Below are positions 1-10,700 of a DNA stretch of 64,000 bases, one piece after another. How positions within the stretch are numbered: position 1 is the stretch's first letter; each line of letters starts with the position of its first letter. Both the position numbers and the translations under genes were made by a program. Source of the stretch: Papio anubis (lineage: Eukaryota > Chordata > Mammalia > Primates > Cercopithecidae). The stretch is from the NCBI RefSeq assembly GCF_008728515.1, contig NC_044995.1:41827576-41891575 (forward strand), given 5' to 3'. Under the pieces are notes generated by a model. The model did not search any database and was not told where the DNA came from. It saw only the letters and a program-made list of their open reading frames with translations.

Positions 1-287
1 GACCTCTGTAGTGTTACTGAATGAGAAATAAACTACCTGTTTAACCTACTGTTATTTGTATCTTTGATACACATGGCTAACCCTGTCTTAACCAACACAC
101 AGTGAGTTACTTCTGTTATTATCTGTAATTTATGGACAAAGAAATCAAGACTCAGAGAGAAATGTGACTGGCCCATGGTAAGTGACAGAATGTGGATTAC
201 AGCCCATATCTGTTTGACACTAAACCCCACTAGGCAGCACTGCCCCCATTCCTGCCCTCCTCTTGCCCCAACCCCCCAAGCCTGTAC

Positions 288-3200
288 CTGTGCTTGCCAG
301 GCTATCCATTCCTGTGCTCATTTTCAGGTCCAATCCAGCATCCTTGAACACAGCAAATCTGTCTTTTCCACTTCCTGCTGTGCAGCCAATGTCATGTTCC
401 TCCACCACATCCCAAACCTAGAGGTTAAGAGAGGAACCTGGATTTGGGACCTATATGACTCCTCCATGAAAGGAAAAATGGTATACTGGAATTGCAGGCT
501 CAAATAATAATTCTCATACTATCTCCCATTTTTTCAGCTCTTATCACCTTTCAGTCATTAGGCTTTGCACCATCTCCTTGAATCATTACGTTGATGTTGT
601 CCTCTTTATGGCTGAAGAAGCTGAGGTTCCAGCTAGAATATCCTGGCAACATCTTGGCCCAAAGCCCATACGCTCTTACCTTCTTCTGAGTGAGCTTGTG
701 TTTGCTGTTCAAAACATAGACAGCCTTGTCCACAGCCACCAGCCCCACTGTGGCTTCTGCATCACCTGTCACCTTCAGTTCCACCTGGCTGTTGGGCTCC
801 AAAGAAGGGAAGAATCTATCATTCTTCAAGCCAACTTTCAGCTGAGCCAAGAAAAAGAGAGATGTCAGAAAAAGGGAATCATAGACCACACAACTCCACT
901 TTCAGGTTTATGTTCCCTACTGCTCTGGTGTAGCATCTGAGAACTCCACTAGGCTAATCCCGATTCCATGTATTTATTTACTTGCATCATCGCCACACCT
1001 TGTGTTGAGCTCTTAAGGCCACATATTCTCCTCTTCCTTGGCTTCCAGTTTGGGAATGCCTAAATTTGTACGGCCCCTTTCTGGGGTTTTATGTTGATGA
1101 TTCACAACTATAAGGAGTTTGGCTTACCGTCCCTATGCATCTGTCATTCACATCAATCCATATGGAATCAGCCACCAACTCAGGATCCTGGCTCACTCCT
1201 CTGGGAAGTAAATAAAATGCCAGAATGCGGAAGGAGGGCAGCATCGCTGAAGTCACATCAATAATGGCTGACGTGTAGACACTCCCCTGGCTTTTTGACT
1301 GATGTTTGGCACTCACAATCTGGCCCTTACTCAGGACCTTGGAGACAAGGGAGATCAAGGATGAGAAGGGTAAGGCCAGTCTTTCCCTGAAGCTGTCCCA
1401 CCCCACAATGGAGGCTCATAGTCTCTTTTCTTCAGCCTCTTGATCTGAGCCCACTCAAGATTGTTGACACCTTCATATCTTTTTTCATAGTTTCTCCAAC
1501 CCAGCAAGCCAAGGTTTTTCCAAGGAAAGAATTCCTTGACTCAGATGCTGGTCCTAGCCCCTTACCAGGATGGTGAAGTGAGTAATCCGGTCCTTGGTTT
1601 TAGGGTCCTGATGCTTTGTATTGAGGCTCAGCTGGATGCTGCTGCCAACCTCTGTGCCCAATGTCTTTACTTCGATGTGCAGGAAGTTTCCTGACCCATC
1701 TTGAGTCAAGTAAGGCCAAGCTGTCATCTTGGCTGAAGCCTGCTCCTCTGGCTGAAGAGATTCCTCAGTTTTCACCTAGAGAGGATGATGGGCAAGTAAA
1801 CCCCAACCCTTCCAACTCACACAGCTCCAACTCCACCCTCCTTGCCTTGTCAAGTTGGTACCTCGATGGGGAGCTTGTCCAGATTTGCATCTGTGTTGAT
1901 GGTCAGAGTGGCCAGTCCCTCAGTTGAGGTGCACACTTTGTAGTTTTGGGACTGGACAAGGACTCTGTCAGCTGGGGATCCATCAGGATTTGAGACGAAG
2001 ACCTGGGGTGGAATCTGGGGTGAGGTGAAGGAAAAGCCTGGGGTGGCCTGGTGTGAGAGGTGAGACTGGAATATGATCTGAATAGGACTGCTTTGTACAA
2101 CTTTATACATGGTGCACTAAACAACACCAGGGGCACCATTCATATTAGAGTTTTTATGAATGGCACCTCCTAGAGCTTTGCAGTGTACAACCACATGTAG
2201 TTACACTGGGTGTTGTGGAGCTGATGGTAAGTGGGAAGACTGAGAGTGGAGAGGGAAGGAGGACACACGAGACCCTACAGGAGTCTTGGAGTAGGATTGG
2301 TGCCAAAGGACATCCCTGATTTTCCTAATGCCCATCCAAATTAATATATGTGAAAAGACCATGCTTTGCTTTGCAAATGCAGCCTCTAGATAAACCCTCA
2401 AACACCCTCTTCCAGCCTGATTGTGGCCTCTAAGTCCCCATAGAGAAATTCTGGAGTCATCACTATGCTTTGGGGGTATCTGGGTTAAGGTTTGGGGGCA
2501 CTCTGGGATTAGCCTGGGGAATATGATGGACTCAACCTTCAGATGAGTTGGATGCAGGTGAGCCCAGTGTGGGTTTTTGTCTCTTTGTGGGAGGTCTGTT
2601 TTGGGGACGGGGCCCTGAGTCCCTAGGTGTAGTGAGTCCAGACTCTGACCCGAAAGTGGAAGGGCATTCCTGGCTTGAAATACTGCGGTGTCCTGGTGAA
2701 CTTGATGTTGTATGGGCTCTGGACAATCTTCACCCCTGAGGTCTCGGCTTGCACCATCTCACCCCCTGTAGAGATAGCGGGAACATAGAGTATGTGAGGG
2801 AGTTCAATTTCTTAAGTGAGTGGCAGGACTAGTATGGGAGCCCCATCTTGATGAAGGCAGAGAAAGACAATAACACCATTTCAACTCCTTCCACCCTTTC
2901 TGGTGTTTCCCATTTCTCTATTGAGGAAACTGAGGCTAGGAGGTGGCCCAAGGTCACGTGGATGGAGTGTCTGCGTTGGGCAAGAACACCATGTCCTGAC
3001 CTCAGTCAGGGGCCTGGGTGAGGGTGGCACCTGAGGAGAACACGGTGACATTGACAAAGATTGATCCTCCAATGAAGTCCTTTTCTGGGCCTTGGAATGC
3101 AGCCATCAGTATATCCTTCCGGAGGGAGACGTGGCCCAGGCCTTCCGAGATCTGTTCTTAAGGTAAGAGAGAGGAAGAGGATATGGTTTCTTGGGGAGTG

Positions 3201-3350
3201 ATAGAAAGTGGAGTGAATTGGAGGCTGGGGAGCTGGGATTCAGTCACCTCCACCCTCTGCAGGGAGCTTTGGATAGGGATCCGGCGGGAGTCCAGTTTCA
3301 CCCCGAAGATGACCAGAGCATGTCCGTCCACCGGCTTGTTAAATATATAC
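288..3350 (-). CDS. C3P1: C3-like exons 8-15: MG3 to MG6 beta part and linker
   Basis: Exon 8 (3350-3248) has FNKPVDGHALVIFGV; exon 9 (3151-3031) SLRKDILMAAFQGPEKDF; exon 10 (2765-2650) GGEMVQAETSGVKIVQSPY and TPQYFKPGMPF; exon 11 (2002-1862) VFVSNPDGSPADRV. Exon 12 (1775-1566), exon 13 (1337-1128, ending DRCIGT), exon 14 (841-680) and exon 15 (417-288) complete the beta-chain-like part. The Cys in DRCIGT and in DIGCTAGSG sit where C3 has Cys559 and Cys627, each of which pairs with a residue encoded further downstream. An extra Cys (YKVCTST, exon 11) is not in the C3 sequence I recall. No Arg-rich beta/alpha processing site falls inside the window. Confidence 0.85.
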
Positions 3351-6300
3351 CTGGGGGATAGAGGACCATTCCACTGTCTCTGAAGCACCCACATACCTCA
3401 TGTTGCTTCAGAGATGACTGTGCAAAATTAGGAGGGGCAGAGGTGGAACTTGGAAACTTAGATGGCTTCATTGATGACCCACACAACTCTGGGAGGTGAC
3501 AAATATATCCCATAAAGCCTTGATGGGTTGTAGATGTGGTCTGTGCAATCTCCCAAGATGGTAGAGGTGGACTTAAAACTATATAAAGCCACAAAGAAGT
3601 CTGGACAACCTACGAAGTGGCCTGTGTAGCCTCACCAGGGAAACTAGGTGGCCTACGTAGCATGTTAGAGCAGCAGGAATGATTCATATAATGTCCAGAA
3701 GTGGCCTTCACCAAGATGGGGCTCCCATAGCCCGTATAATCTCAGGTGGACAGCATTGCCTGCACAACCTCATAGAGCAATGCAGATGGTCTGTAAAACA
3801 CAAGGCAGCAAATGTGTCATTTGCCATCTCATAGAACTGCAGAGATGGTTTGGACAATCTCTCAATGGCAAAGGTAACCTATACCACCTCATGGACTTTC
3901 AGAGGTGGTCTAAACTGTGAAGTGGCAGATGAGATGAGACTCAGTACAACTCCATTGGGTAGACAAGGTGGCCTCTACAAATTCATAGACTTGAAGAAAT
4001 GGTTTATACAACTTCACAGGTGGCAGACATGGTCTGTACAACCTCACAGGACAACATAGGTGGCCCAGAATATCTCATCGGTAGGAGGAGAGTGCGTCTG
4101 CCACCCTAAGTGCTACAGAAGTGGCTTGCTTCTCTCTTTCTCTTTCTTTCTTTTTTTTTTTTTTGAGACAGGGTCTCACTCTGTCACCCACACTGGAGTG
4201 CAGTGGCACAGTCTTGGCTCACTGCAATCTCTACCTCCTGGGCTCAAATGATCCTCCCACCTCAGCCTCCCTAGCAACTGGGACAACAGGCATGCACCAC
4301 CACTTCCAGATAATTTTTTTTTTTTTTTTTTTAGACGGAGTCTCACTGTCGCCCAGGCTGGAGTGCAGTGGCGCGATCTCCACTCACTGCAAGCTCCACC
4401 TCCCAGGTTCACGCCATTCTCCCGCCTCAGCCTCCCGTGTAGCTGGGACTACAGGTGCCCGCCACCGCGCCTGGCTAATTTTTGTATTTTTAGTAGAGAC
4501 GGGATTTCACTGTGTTAGCCAGGATGGTCTTGATCTCCTGACCTCGTGATCCACCCGTCTCGGCCTCCCAAAGTGCTGGAATTACAGGCTTGAGCCACCG
4601 TGCCTGGCCCCAATTTTTTTTTTGAGAGAGAGTCTCACTCTGTCACCCAGGCTAGAGTACAGTAATGCAATCTCGGCTCACTGCAACCTCTGCCTCCTGG
4701 GTTCAAGTGATTCTCCCACCTCAGTAGTCCCTGAGTACCTGGGACTACAGGTGTGCACCACCATGCCTGCCTATTTTTGTAGTTTTAGTAGAGATGAGTT
4801 TTTGCCATGTTGGCCAGGCTGGTCTCAAACTCCTGACCTCAGGTGATCCACCCTCCTCGACCTCCCAAAGTGCTGGGATTACAGGTGTGAGCCACCACGC
4901 CCAGCCAGCCTGACTACTTTTTTTTTTTTTTTTTTGGTAGAGAAGGCGTTTTGCCATGCTGTCCAGGCTGGTCTTGAACTCCTGGCCTCAAGTGATACTC
5001 CTGCCTTGGTCTCCCAAAGCACTGGGATTACAGACGTGAGCCATAGCACCTGGCACTTGTTTCTCTGTATTCAGTCTTTGTGTCCCTGGTCTTCTGGCAG
5101 GGCTGGGAGGAAGGGGGCTCACCGAGCCTGGATGTCAACGCCCAGAACCTCATCCTTGAGATAGAAGAAAGTCTTGTTTGGGACCAGCTGGACCTCAAAA
5201 GATGGGAGGACTGGGAGGAAAAAAAAAAAAAAAAGCCATGAGCACCCTCAGTATTGTACCTGCTCCCTCATCTCCTCCCAGTGCTGCTCCTTCCTTCGTG
5301 GCTCTGCCAAGCCCCGAGGGCTGGAACACCAGCACCCAGCACTTAGCACCCAGGTCAGGCCCTGGTTTACAGTGGAGGCTCCCCTTGAAACCTCCTTTCC
5401 ATTCCCAGTCCCGCCCCTGGCATACTTATCTTGCCCACCCCACCCACAGCCTTCTCACCATATTCCTTCACATCAAAGGCAGCCTTGAACTTCTGCTTGG
5501 GTGTACTTTGGTAGCTGGCTTCGATGGTCCAGGTCCCCAAACTGAGGCACAGAAAGTTAAGAGAGATGGAGACAGAGAATGACAGCCTCCCTTGCCACCC
5601 CTCCGGCTCCCAGACCTGACAAGGGCACCTGACAAGCTCTGGGAGGTGAAAGGAGCTGAAAAAGAAGCCGTCCTTGGCTCTCAGACTCTGGCTAATCACG
5701 GTGATTCCCTCCGGGTTCTGTGGGGATAGGGGGTGGGGCTGGTGACTGCCCTCTGGGAGGGCCCTTGTGGCTCATGCTTCAGCACGCCGTGTAACCTCAG
5801 TGTCCAGGATCCACCCCCACCACCCCCCATCGGGAAAGACCACCTTGATGTCCAGAGTGAATGTCCTGGTCACAGGGTCCATCTTGTGGTTAACAGTGAA
5901 CACCCGGTAGTGAACTAGGGGAGAAGGAGGACTCTGAGTATTGAGTAGAGGAAGGGAAAGACAGAGAGAGAGAGAGTTTGGATCTTGGGCAGTGGTGGGG
6001 GCCACTTATGCAGAGAGAGAGATCTTGGGAGGTGGAGAAGATTTTAGGGGATGGGAGTATCTCAGACATTGGGAAAGACTGGGAATGAGAGCCAGTGATT
6101 GCTCCAAGCCAAGTGCCTCGGGGCTGTACCCAAGTGCTCAGGGGTGTAGATGGTCTTGTCTGTCTGGATAAAGATGTAGCCAGCATGAGGAGCCACCAGT
6201 ACTATCTTCTCCATGAATGAGGAGTCCGAGGAGGGTGCCCAAGTTGCCCGGATGATGGCATATTGCTGCCCTGGTTTTGGGGGGTACACCAGGCTCTCGG

Positions 6301-7492
6301 GAACCTGACAGAGAGAGATATCCATACTCCTCAGGCTCTGCTGGGGTCTCCCTGACTGGGAGTAAAGCCCTGGGACAGATCCTGGGAGGAGCAATTGACT
6401 GAGGATCTTCTGGTTCTGCCTTTGGGAGCTAGGTTGCCATGTGCAGTTGTGCAGGTTGCTCACTGAACGAGAGCACCCAGCCAAAGGAAGGACGAAATCC
6501 AGTCCATGCTCAACTTCCCAAGCTACCAACAGAAGGCACCTTTTATAGTTCTCGGAGAGGCATCAAATGGGCTAGTGGAGGCTTCCTGGAGCCCAGGCTT
6601 AGGGACTTTTGACTTCTTTTTTTTTTTTTTTTTTTTTTTTGAGACGGAGTCTTGCTCTGTCACCCAGGCTGGAGTGCTGTGGCCGGATCTCAGCTCACTG
6701 CAAGCTCCGCCTCCCGGGTTCCCGCCATTCTCCTGCCTCAGCCTCCGGAGTAGCTGGGACTACAGGCGCCCGCCACCTCGCCCGGCTAGTTTTTTTGTAT
6801 TTTTAAGTAGAGACGGGGTTTCACCGTGTTCGCCAGGATGGTCTCGATCTCCTGACCTCGTGATCCGCCCGTCTCGGCCTCCCAAAGTGCTGGGATTACA
6901 GGCTTGAGCCACCGCGCCCGGCCGGGACTTTTGACTTCTAAATGGACAGGATGTTAGAGGAGCGGTAAGTACTTTGGGCCCTGCATCTACTCTCCAGACA
7001 CAGAGTCTGCCTCTTTCTACCTTTATTGCTGACCCGGAGCCTCCCTTTGTGGTCACGCATTCCAGCCTGTCACCCACCGTCACAGGTGCCTGGTCCATAA
7101 AGTTGTTTCCTGGCGAGAGAATGAGCTGGCTCCTTGCCAACACTGTCTTCCTCATGGGGAAGTCCCATACCGTGAGGTTCACCCCGAGGGTCCTTGTGAG
7201 GGGCTGTCTGGAGTCCGAGTGGGCCTGAATGTGAATGCTCTCCGGACTGCCAACCCTCAGGACTCGGGGGGTCACCAGGATGTACCTGCCAGTAGACAAA
7301 CACAGGGGCATTAAGGGACTTGAGTAGGGAAAGTGACACCAAACAGGAGTCACAAGCTGGAATCACGCAGACATCAGATGTGCAGGAAGCCGGCTGAGCC
7401 CCCTCCATTCCCCAGACTCACAGAGGCTCAGCGTGGGTGAGGGGGCTTCCCAACAGAAGCAGAATCCACCCGAGGGGCCAGGGCATGTCCAT
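288..7492 (-). CDS. C3P1: Complement C3-like protein, exons 1-15 (partial; C3P1 locus)
   Basis: A C3/alpha-2-macroglobulin family gene. Exons in transcript order: 7492-7422, 7285-7078, 6304-6130, 5914-5844, 5717-5629, 5541-5459, 5210-5123, 3350-3248, 3151-3031, 2765-2650, 2002-1862, 1775-1566, 1337-1128, 841-680, 417-288 (1978 nt, 659 codons plus one base). All joins keep frame and no exon contains a stop. Several exons have what I recall as exactly the human C3 lengths (71, 83, 103, 116, 210 and 130 nt). The start at 7492 has an ACCATGG context and opens a signal peptide (MDMPWPLGWILLLLGSPLTHA). Recognisable C3-type motifs are FIQTDKTIYTP, VFVSNPDGSPA, VADSIWIDV, LVAVDKAVYVLN and DIGCTAGSGKD. 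The window covers roughly the C3 beta chain; the anaphylatoxin, thioester and C345C regions would lie left of base 1. Human C3P1 is, from memory, annotated as a pseudogene. Gene identity is secure; whether a functional protein is made is not. Confidence 0.88.
3400..4090. repeat. Degenerate minisatellite in C3-like intron 7
   Basis: About 690 bases in which variants of 'ggtggtctgtacaacctcacag' recur every 35-45 bases (examples near 3530, 3600, 3780, 3845, 3905, 3960 and 4025). Unit length and sequence vary, so this is an old tandem array. It is bounded on the right by T-rich Alu sequence. Confidence 0.6.
4148..5055 (-). mobile_element. Nested Alu cluster in C3-like intron 7
   Basis: Three reverse-orientation Alus. 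An older copy is split into 4148-4313 and 4917-5055. Between the halves are an AluY-like copy at 4314-4609 and another at 4613-4904, each beginning with a T run on this strand. The rest of intron 7 (3351-5122) is the minisatellite at 3400-4090 plus short unique flanks. Confidence 0.85.
5123..7492 (-). CDS. C3P1: C3-like exons 1-7: signal peptide, MG1, MG2, start of MG3
   Basis: Exon 1 (7492-7422) encodes the signal peptide and ends in a split Leu codon. Exon 2 (7285-7078) and exon 3 (6304-6130) carry MG1, with YILVTPRVLRVGSPE and later GYIFIQTDKTIYTP, the hallmark C3/A2M MG1-MG2 junction. Exons 4-6 (5914-5844, 5717-5629, 5541-5459) carry MG2 (YRVFTVNHK, NPEGITVISQSL, KAAFDVKEY). Exon 7 (5210-5123) begins MG3 (VLPSFEVQLVPNKTFFYL). 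Alignment with C3 is colinear apart from a few single-residue length differences. Donors of exon 4 (AAG|GTGGTC) and exon 5 (AG|GTGCCC) are weak matches to GTRAGT, although they sit exactly where phase and C3 exon length predict. Confidence 0.85.
6618..6923 (-). mobile_element. Young AluY insertion in C3-like intron 2
   Basis: Full-length reverse Alu, close to the Old World monkey AluY type, flanked by a perfect 16-bp target duplication gggacttttgacttct (6602-6617 and 6924-6939). The perfect duplication and low divergence indicate a recent insertion. Confidence 0.93.
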
Positions 7493-7620
7493 GGTGGGTG
7501 GGAGGGTGACGGGTGGCCACAGGCTGCAGATATCTGTCCTCTTGTCTGTCCTCTTGTCTGCCCTGGCCCTGGCCTGTTTGCTTTGACTGGTCGTGGCTGA
7601 GTTAATATCTAAACAGGTGT
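7493..7620 (-). promoter_or_regulatory. C3-like gene 5' flank with liver-factor-like motifs
   Basis: Upstream of the start codon are an HNF1 half-site (gttaatatctaaa, 7601-7613, perfect GTTAAT half and poor second half), a FOXA-type tgtttgc (7575-7581) and an adjacent ctttgact (7581-7588), whose complement AGTCAAAG resembles an HNF4 half-site. There is no clear TATA box. A 12-13 bp unit, ctgtcctcttgt, is repeated in tandem at about 7534-7560. The clustering would suit a hepatocyte-expressed gene like C3, but each motif alone is common. The transcription start is not visible. Confidence 0.35.
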
Positions 7621-7788
7621 GGGGCAAGAATCCCTCTAAACCCAACCAGGTGGAGTTGGGGGTGTTTCTTTCTTCCCAGCCAAGCCTCCAAGATAGGCTT
7701 GAGAAGTGCCCCAGCCACTTCCTTGGGGGCCACAGTGGTAAGAGAATTGCCTGTTCCATGAGCCATGAGGGTCTTTATCCCCCCTGCT

Positions 7789-10700
7789 TTTTTTTTTTGA
7801 GACAGAGTCTGGCTCTGTCACCCAGGCTGGAGTGCCGTGGCACAATGTCAGCTCACTGCCACCTCTGCCTCCCGGGTTCAAGCAGTTCTCATGCCTCAGC
7901 CTCCCAAGTCGCGGGGATTACACGCAGGAGCCAGCACGCTCGACTAATTTTTGTATTTTTAATAGAGACGGGGTTTCACCATGTTGGCCAGGCTGGTCTC
8001 GAACTCCCGACCTCAAGTGATCCTCCCGCCTCGACCTCCCACAGTGCTGGGATTACAGGTACGAGCCACTGTGCCTGGCCATGAAGGTCATATCCTAAAG
8101 CCCTCCCCTCCCCTAGCAAGGAGCTTTGCATACCCAGGACACTGAACTCAGGGCTTGGTTGGGATTGGCTGGCAGGAGGAGGAGCAAACATCTTTCTATT
8201 CTAGCCTGGATGGGTTTTCCCTACTTCTGCCCTTGTGAAATTGGCAAAACAAGGCAGCTGCACAAACAGGGGCGATGCTGGCATTTTTTCCCTATTTCTC
8301 AATTCCGGGAGTGAGCAGCCTGTGGCATTTGACCATCTGACCCCAGGACCCACTATAACGAAACCTGCTAAGAAATCCATGGGTCAAAGTCCTCCTGTTG
8401 GGCTTCAAGTCCTTGCGCTACATGGATTTCTTCATCCTTGCAGGAGACAATTATGCTTGGTAAATTGTGACATTGTCTATTGTTTCCTAAGTCATGCCAG
8501 AGTCTCTGGGTTCCTTTTCCAGAAGGCAAATTATACATATTAAGCCGGGGAAGGAAACACATCATGCTTGAAGCATTCCTGGAAAAAGGCTTTCTCTGTC
8601 CTCAAATAATTCTCACTGTTTAGCGGGCTTATTAAAGAGAATTGTCGAGACGGCTTTGTGGTGTCTGCCTCTAAGAAGCGGTTGGTCTTAATGATGAGTC
8701 TGTTTGAATCTGCCCCCTACAGTGATGTCAATTCAGCCAGCTTGGGAAATTTTGCCTATTGAAGAGTCCCTGATTCCCCCATCAAATGAAAATATACTTT
8801 TTTAAAAAATTTTTTTATTTTTTATTTTTTTATTTTTTATTTTATTTTTATTATTATTATTTTTTTGAGACGGAGTCTGGCTCTGTCACCCAGGCTGGGG
8901 TGCAGTGGCCAGATCTCAGCTCACTGCAAGCTCCGCCTCCTGGGTTTACGCCATTCTCCTGCCTCAGCCTCCCGAGTAGCAGGAACTACAGGCGCCCGCC
9001 ACCTCGCCCGGCTAGTTTTTTGTATTTTTAGTAGAGATGGGGTTTCATCGTGTTAGCCAGGATGGTCTCGATCTCCTGACCTCGTGATCCGCCCGTCTTG
9101 GCCTCCCAAAGTGCTGGGATTACAGGCTTGAGCCACCGCGCCCGGCCTACTTTTTATTTTTTTAAAGACAGATCTCCCTCTGTTGCCCTGGCTGTAGTGC
9201 AGTGGTGCGATCTTGGTTCACTGCAACCTTTGCCTCTCAGGTTCAAGCCATTTTCCCACCTCAGCCTCCCGAGTATCTGGGATTACAGGCGTGCACCACC
9301 ACATCTGGCTACTTTTTTTGTATTTTTAGTAGAGACGGGGTTTCACCATGTTGGCCAGGCTGGTCTCAAACTCCTGACCTCATGATCCGCCCACCTCAGC
9401 CTCCCAAAGTACTGGGATTACAGGCATGAGCCACCGCGTCCAGCAGATAATATACTTTCATCTGCCAAAGATTCATCAAGCATTTACTTTGAGCCTGGCC
9501 CCTACTTAGCATGCTGGGGACACGGCAGTGAACATGGCAGACAAAATCCCTTCCTGTGTGGAGTGGACATTTACTGCAAACTTAAAAACGGCATTTTCTA
9601 CTGAAATCTCATAGTCTCCCATGAATTGGGGCTTAACGTGTGCCCATTTTCTAGATCCTGCCTTCATAGAGAGCTGAAACCAAGGACGTTAGAAGCAAAG
9701 GGAGGAGTAGGATCTAGTTATTTATTCCTTGGGCATTTGTCGAGCACCTACTAGGTGCCGGACACTGTTCAATGTGCTCTATGTCCCCTAATAGAAGCCT
9801 TGCAGCTGGGTCAGGAGTGGTGACTCAGGCCTGTAATCCTAGCACTTTGGGAAGCTGAGGCGGGAGGATTGTTTGAGGCCAGGAGTTCGAGACCAGCCTA
9901 GGCAACAGAGTGAGACTCAGTCCCTACAAAACAAACGAACAAAGAAACAAACAAAAAAACCAGGTGTGGTAGTGCACACCTGTAGTCCCAGTTACTCAGG
10001 ATGCTGAGGTGGGAGGATTGCTTGGGCCCAGGAGGTCGAGGCTGCAGTGAGCTGTGATTACATCACTGCACTCCAGCCTGGGCAACCCTACCTCAAAAGA
10101 AGAAGAAAATAAGAGGAAGAAGAAGTAGTAGTAGTAGTCTTGCAGCCATGCTGAAGTAATTAGCACCCATTGCACAGATGAGGAGACTGAGGCCCCAAGA
10201 GGCTAAGCAATTTGCCCCATGTCAGGCAGCTGGGGAGCAGTGAGGCTTCAGCTAACGCTCTTAAGTTGATGTTTTAGGGAGCAAAGACTCAATAGAATCA
10301 AATTAAAGCCTGCCTCAGGGAAGCAAGTGACACTTAATTTGAAAGGTTCTAGAACATTAGTGTCTATTTACTGTCCCAGGGTCTCGGGAATCTCCACTGG
10401 TTCTGTTTTGTTTTTGTTTTTACGGAGTCTCACTCTGTTGCCCAGGTTAGAGTGCAGTGGTACAATCTTGGGTTCAAGCAATTCTCCTGCCTTAGCTCCC
10501 CAAGTAGCCGAGGTTACAGGTGCAGGCCATCACAACCGGCTAATTTTTATTTTTATTTATTTTTTTATTATTTTTTTTTTTTTTGAGACGGAGTCTCACT
10601 GTGTCTCCCAGGCTAGAGTGCAGTGGCGCGATCTCGGCTCACTGCAAGCTCCGCCCCCCGGGTTCACGCCATTCTCCCGCCTCAGCCTCCCAAGTAGCTG

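Noticed and set aside
4121..4549. Open frames with 'LSPRLECSG' and 'SCLSLPSSWDYR' peptides, found here and throughout the window
   Set aside because: These are the well-known spurious translations of Alu sequence and not genes.
5844..5914. Read-through of C3-like exon 4 to give VVFPDGGWWGW
   Set aside because: The 71-nt exon ending at AAG matches C3 exon length and phase with exon 5 (NPEG), which read-through would lose.
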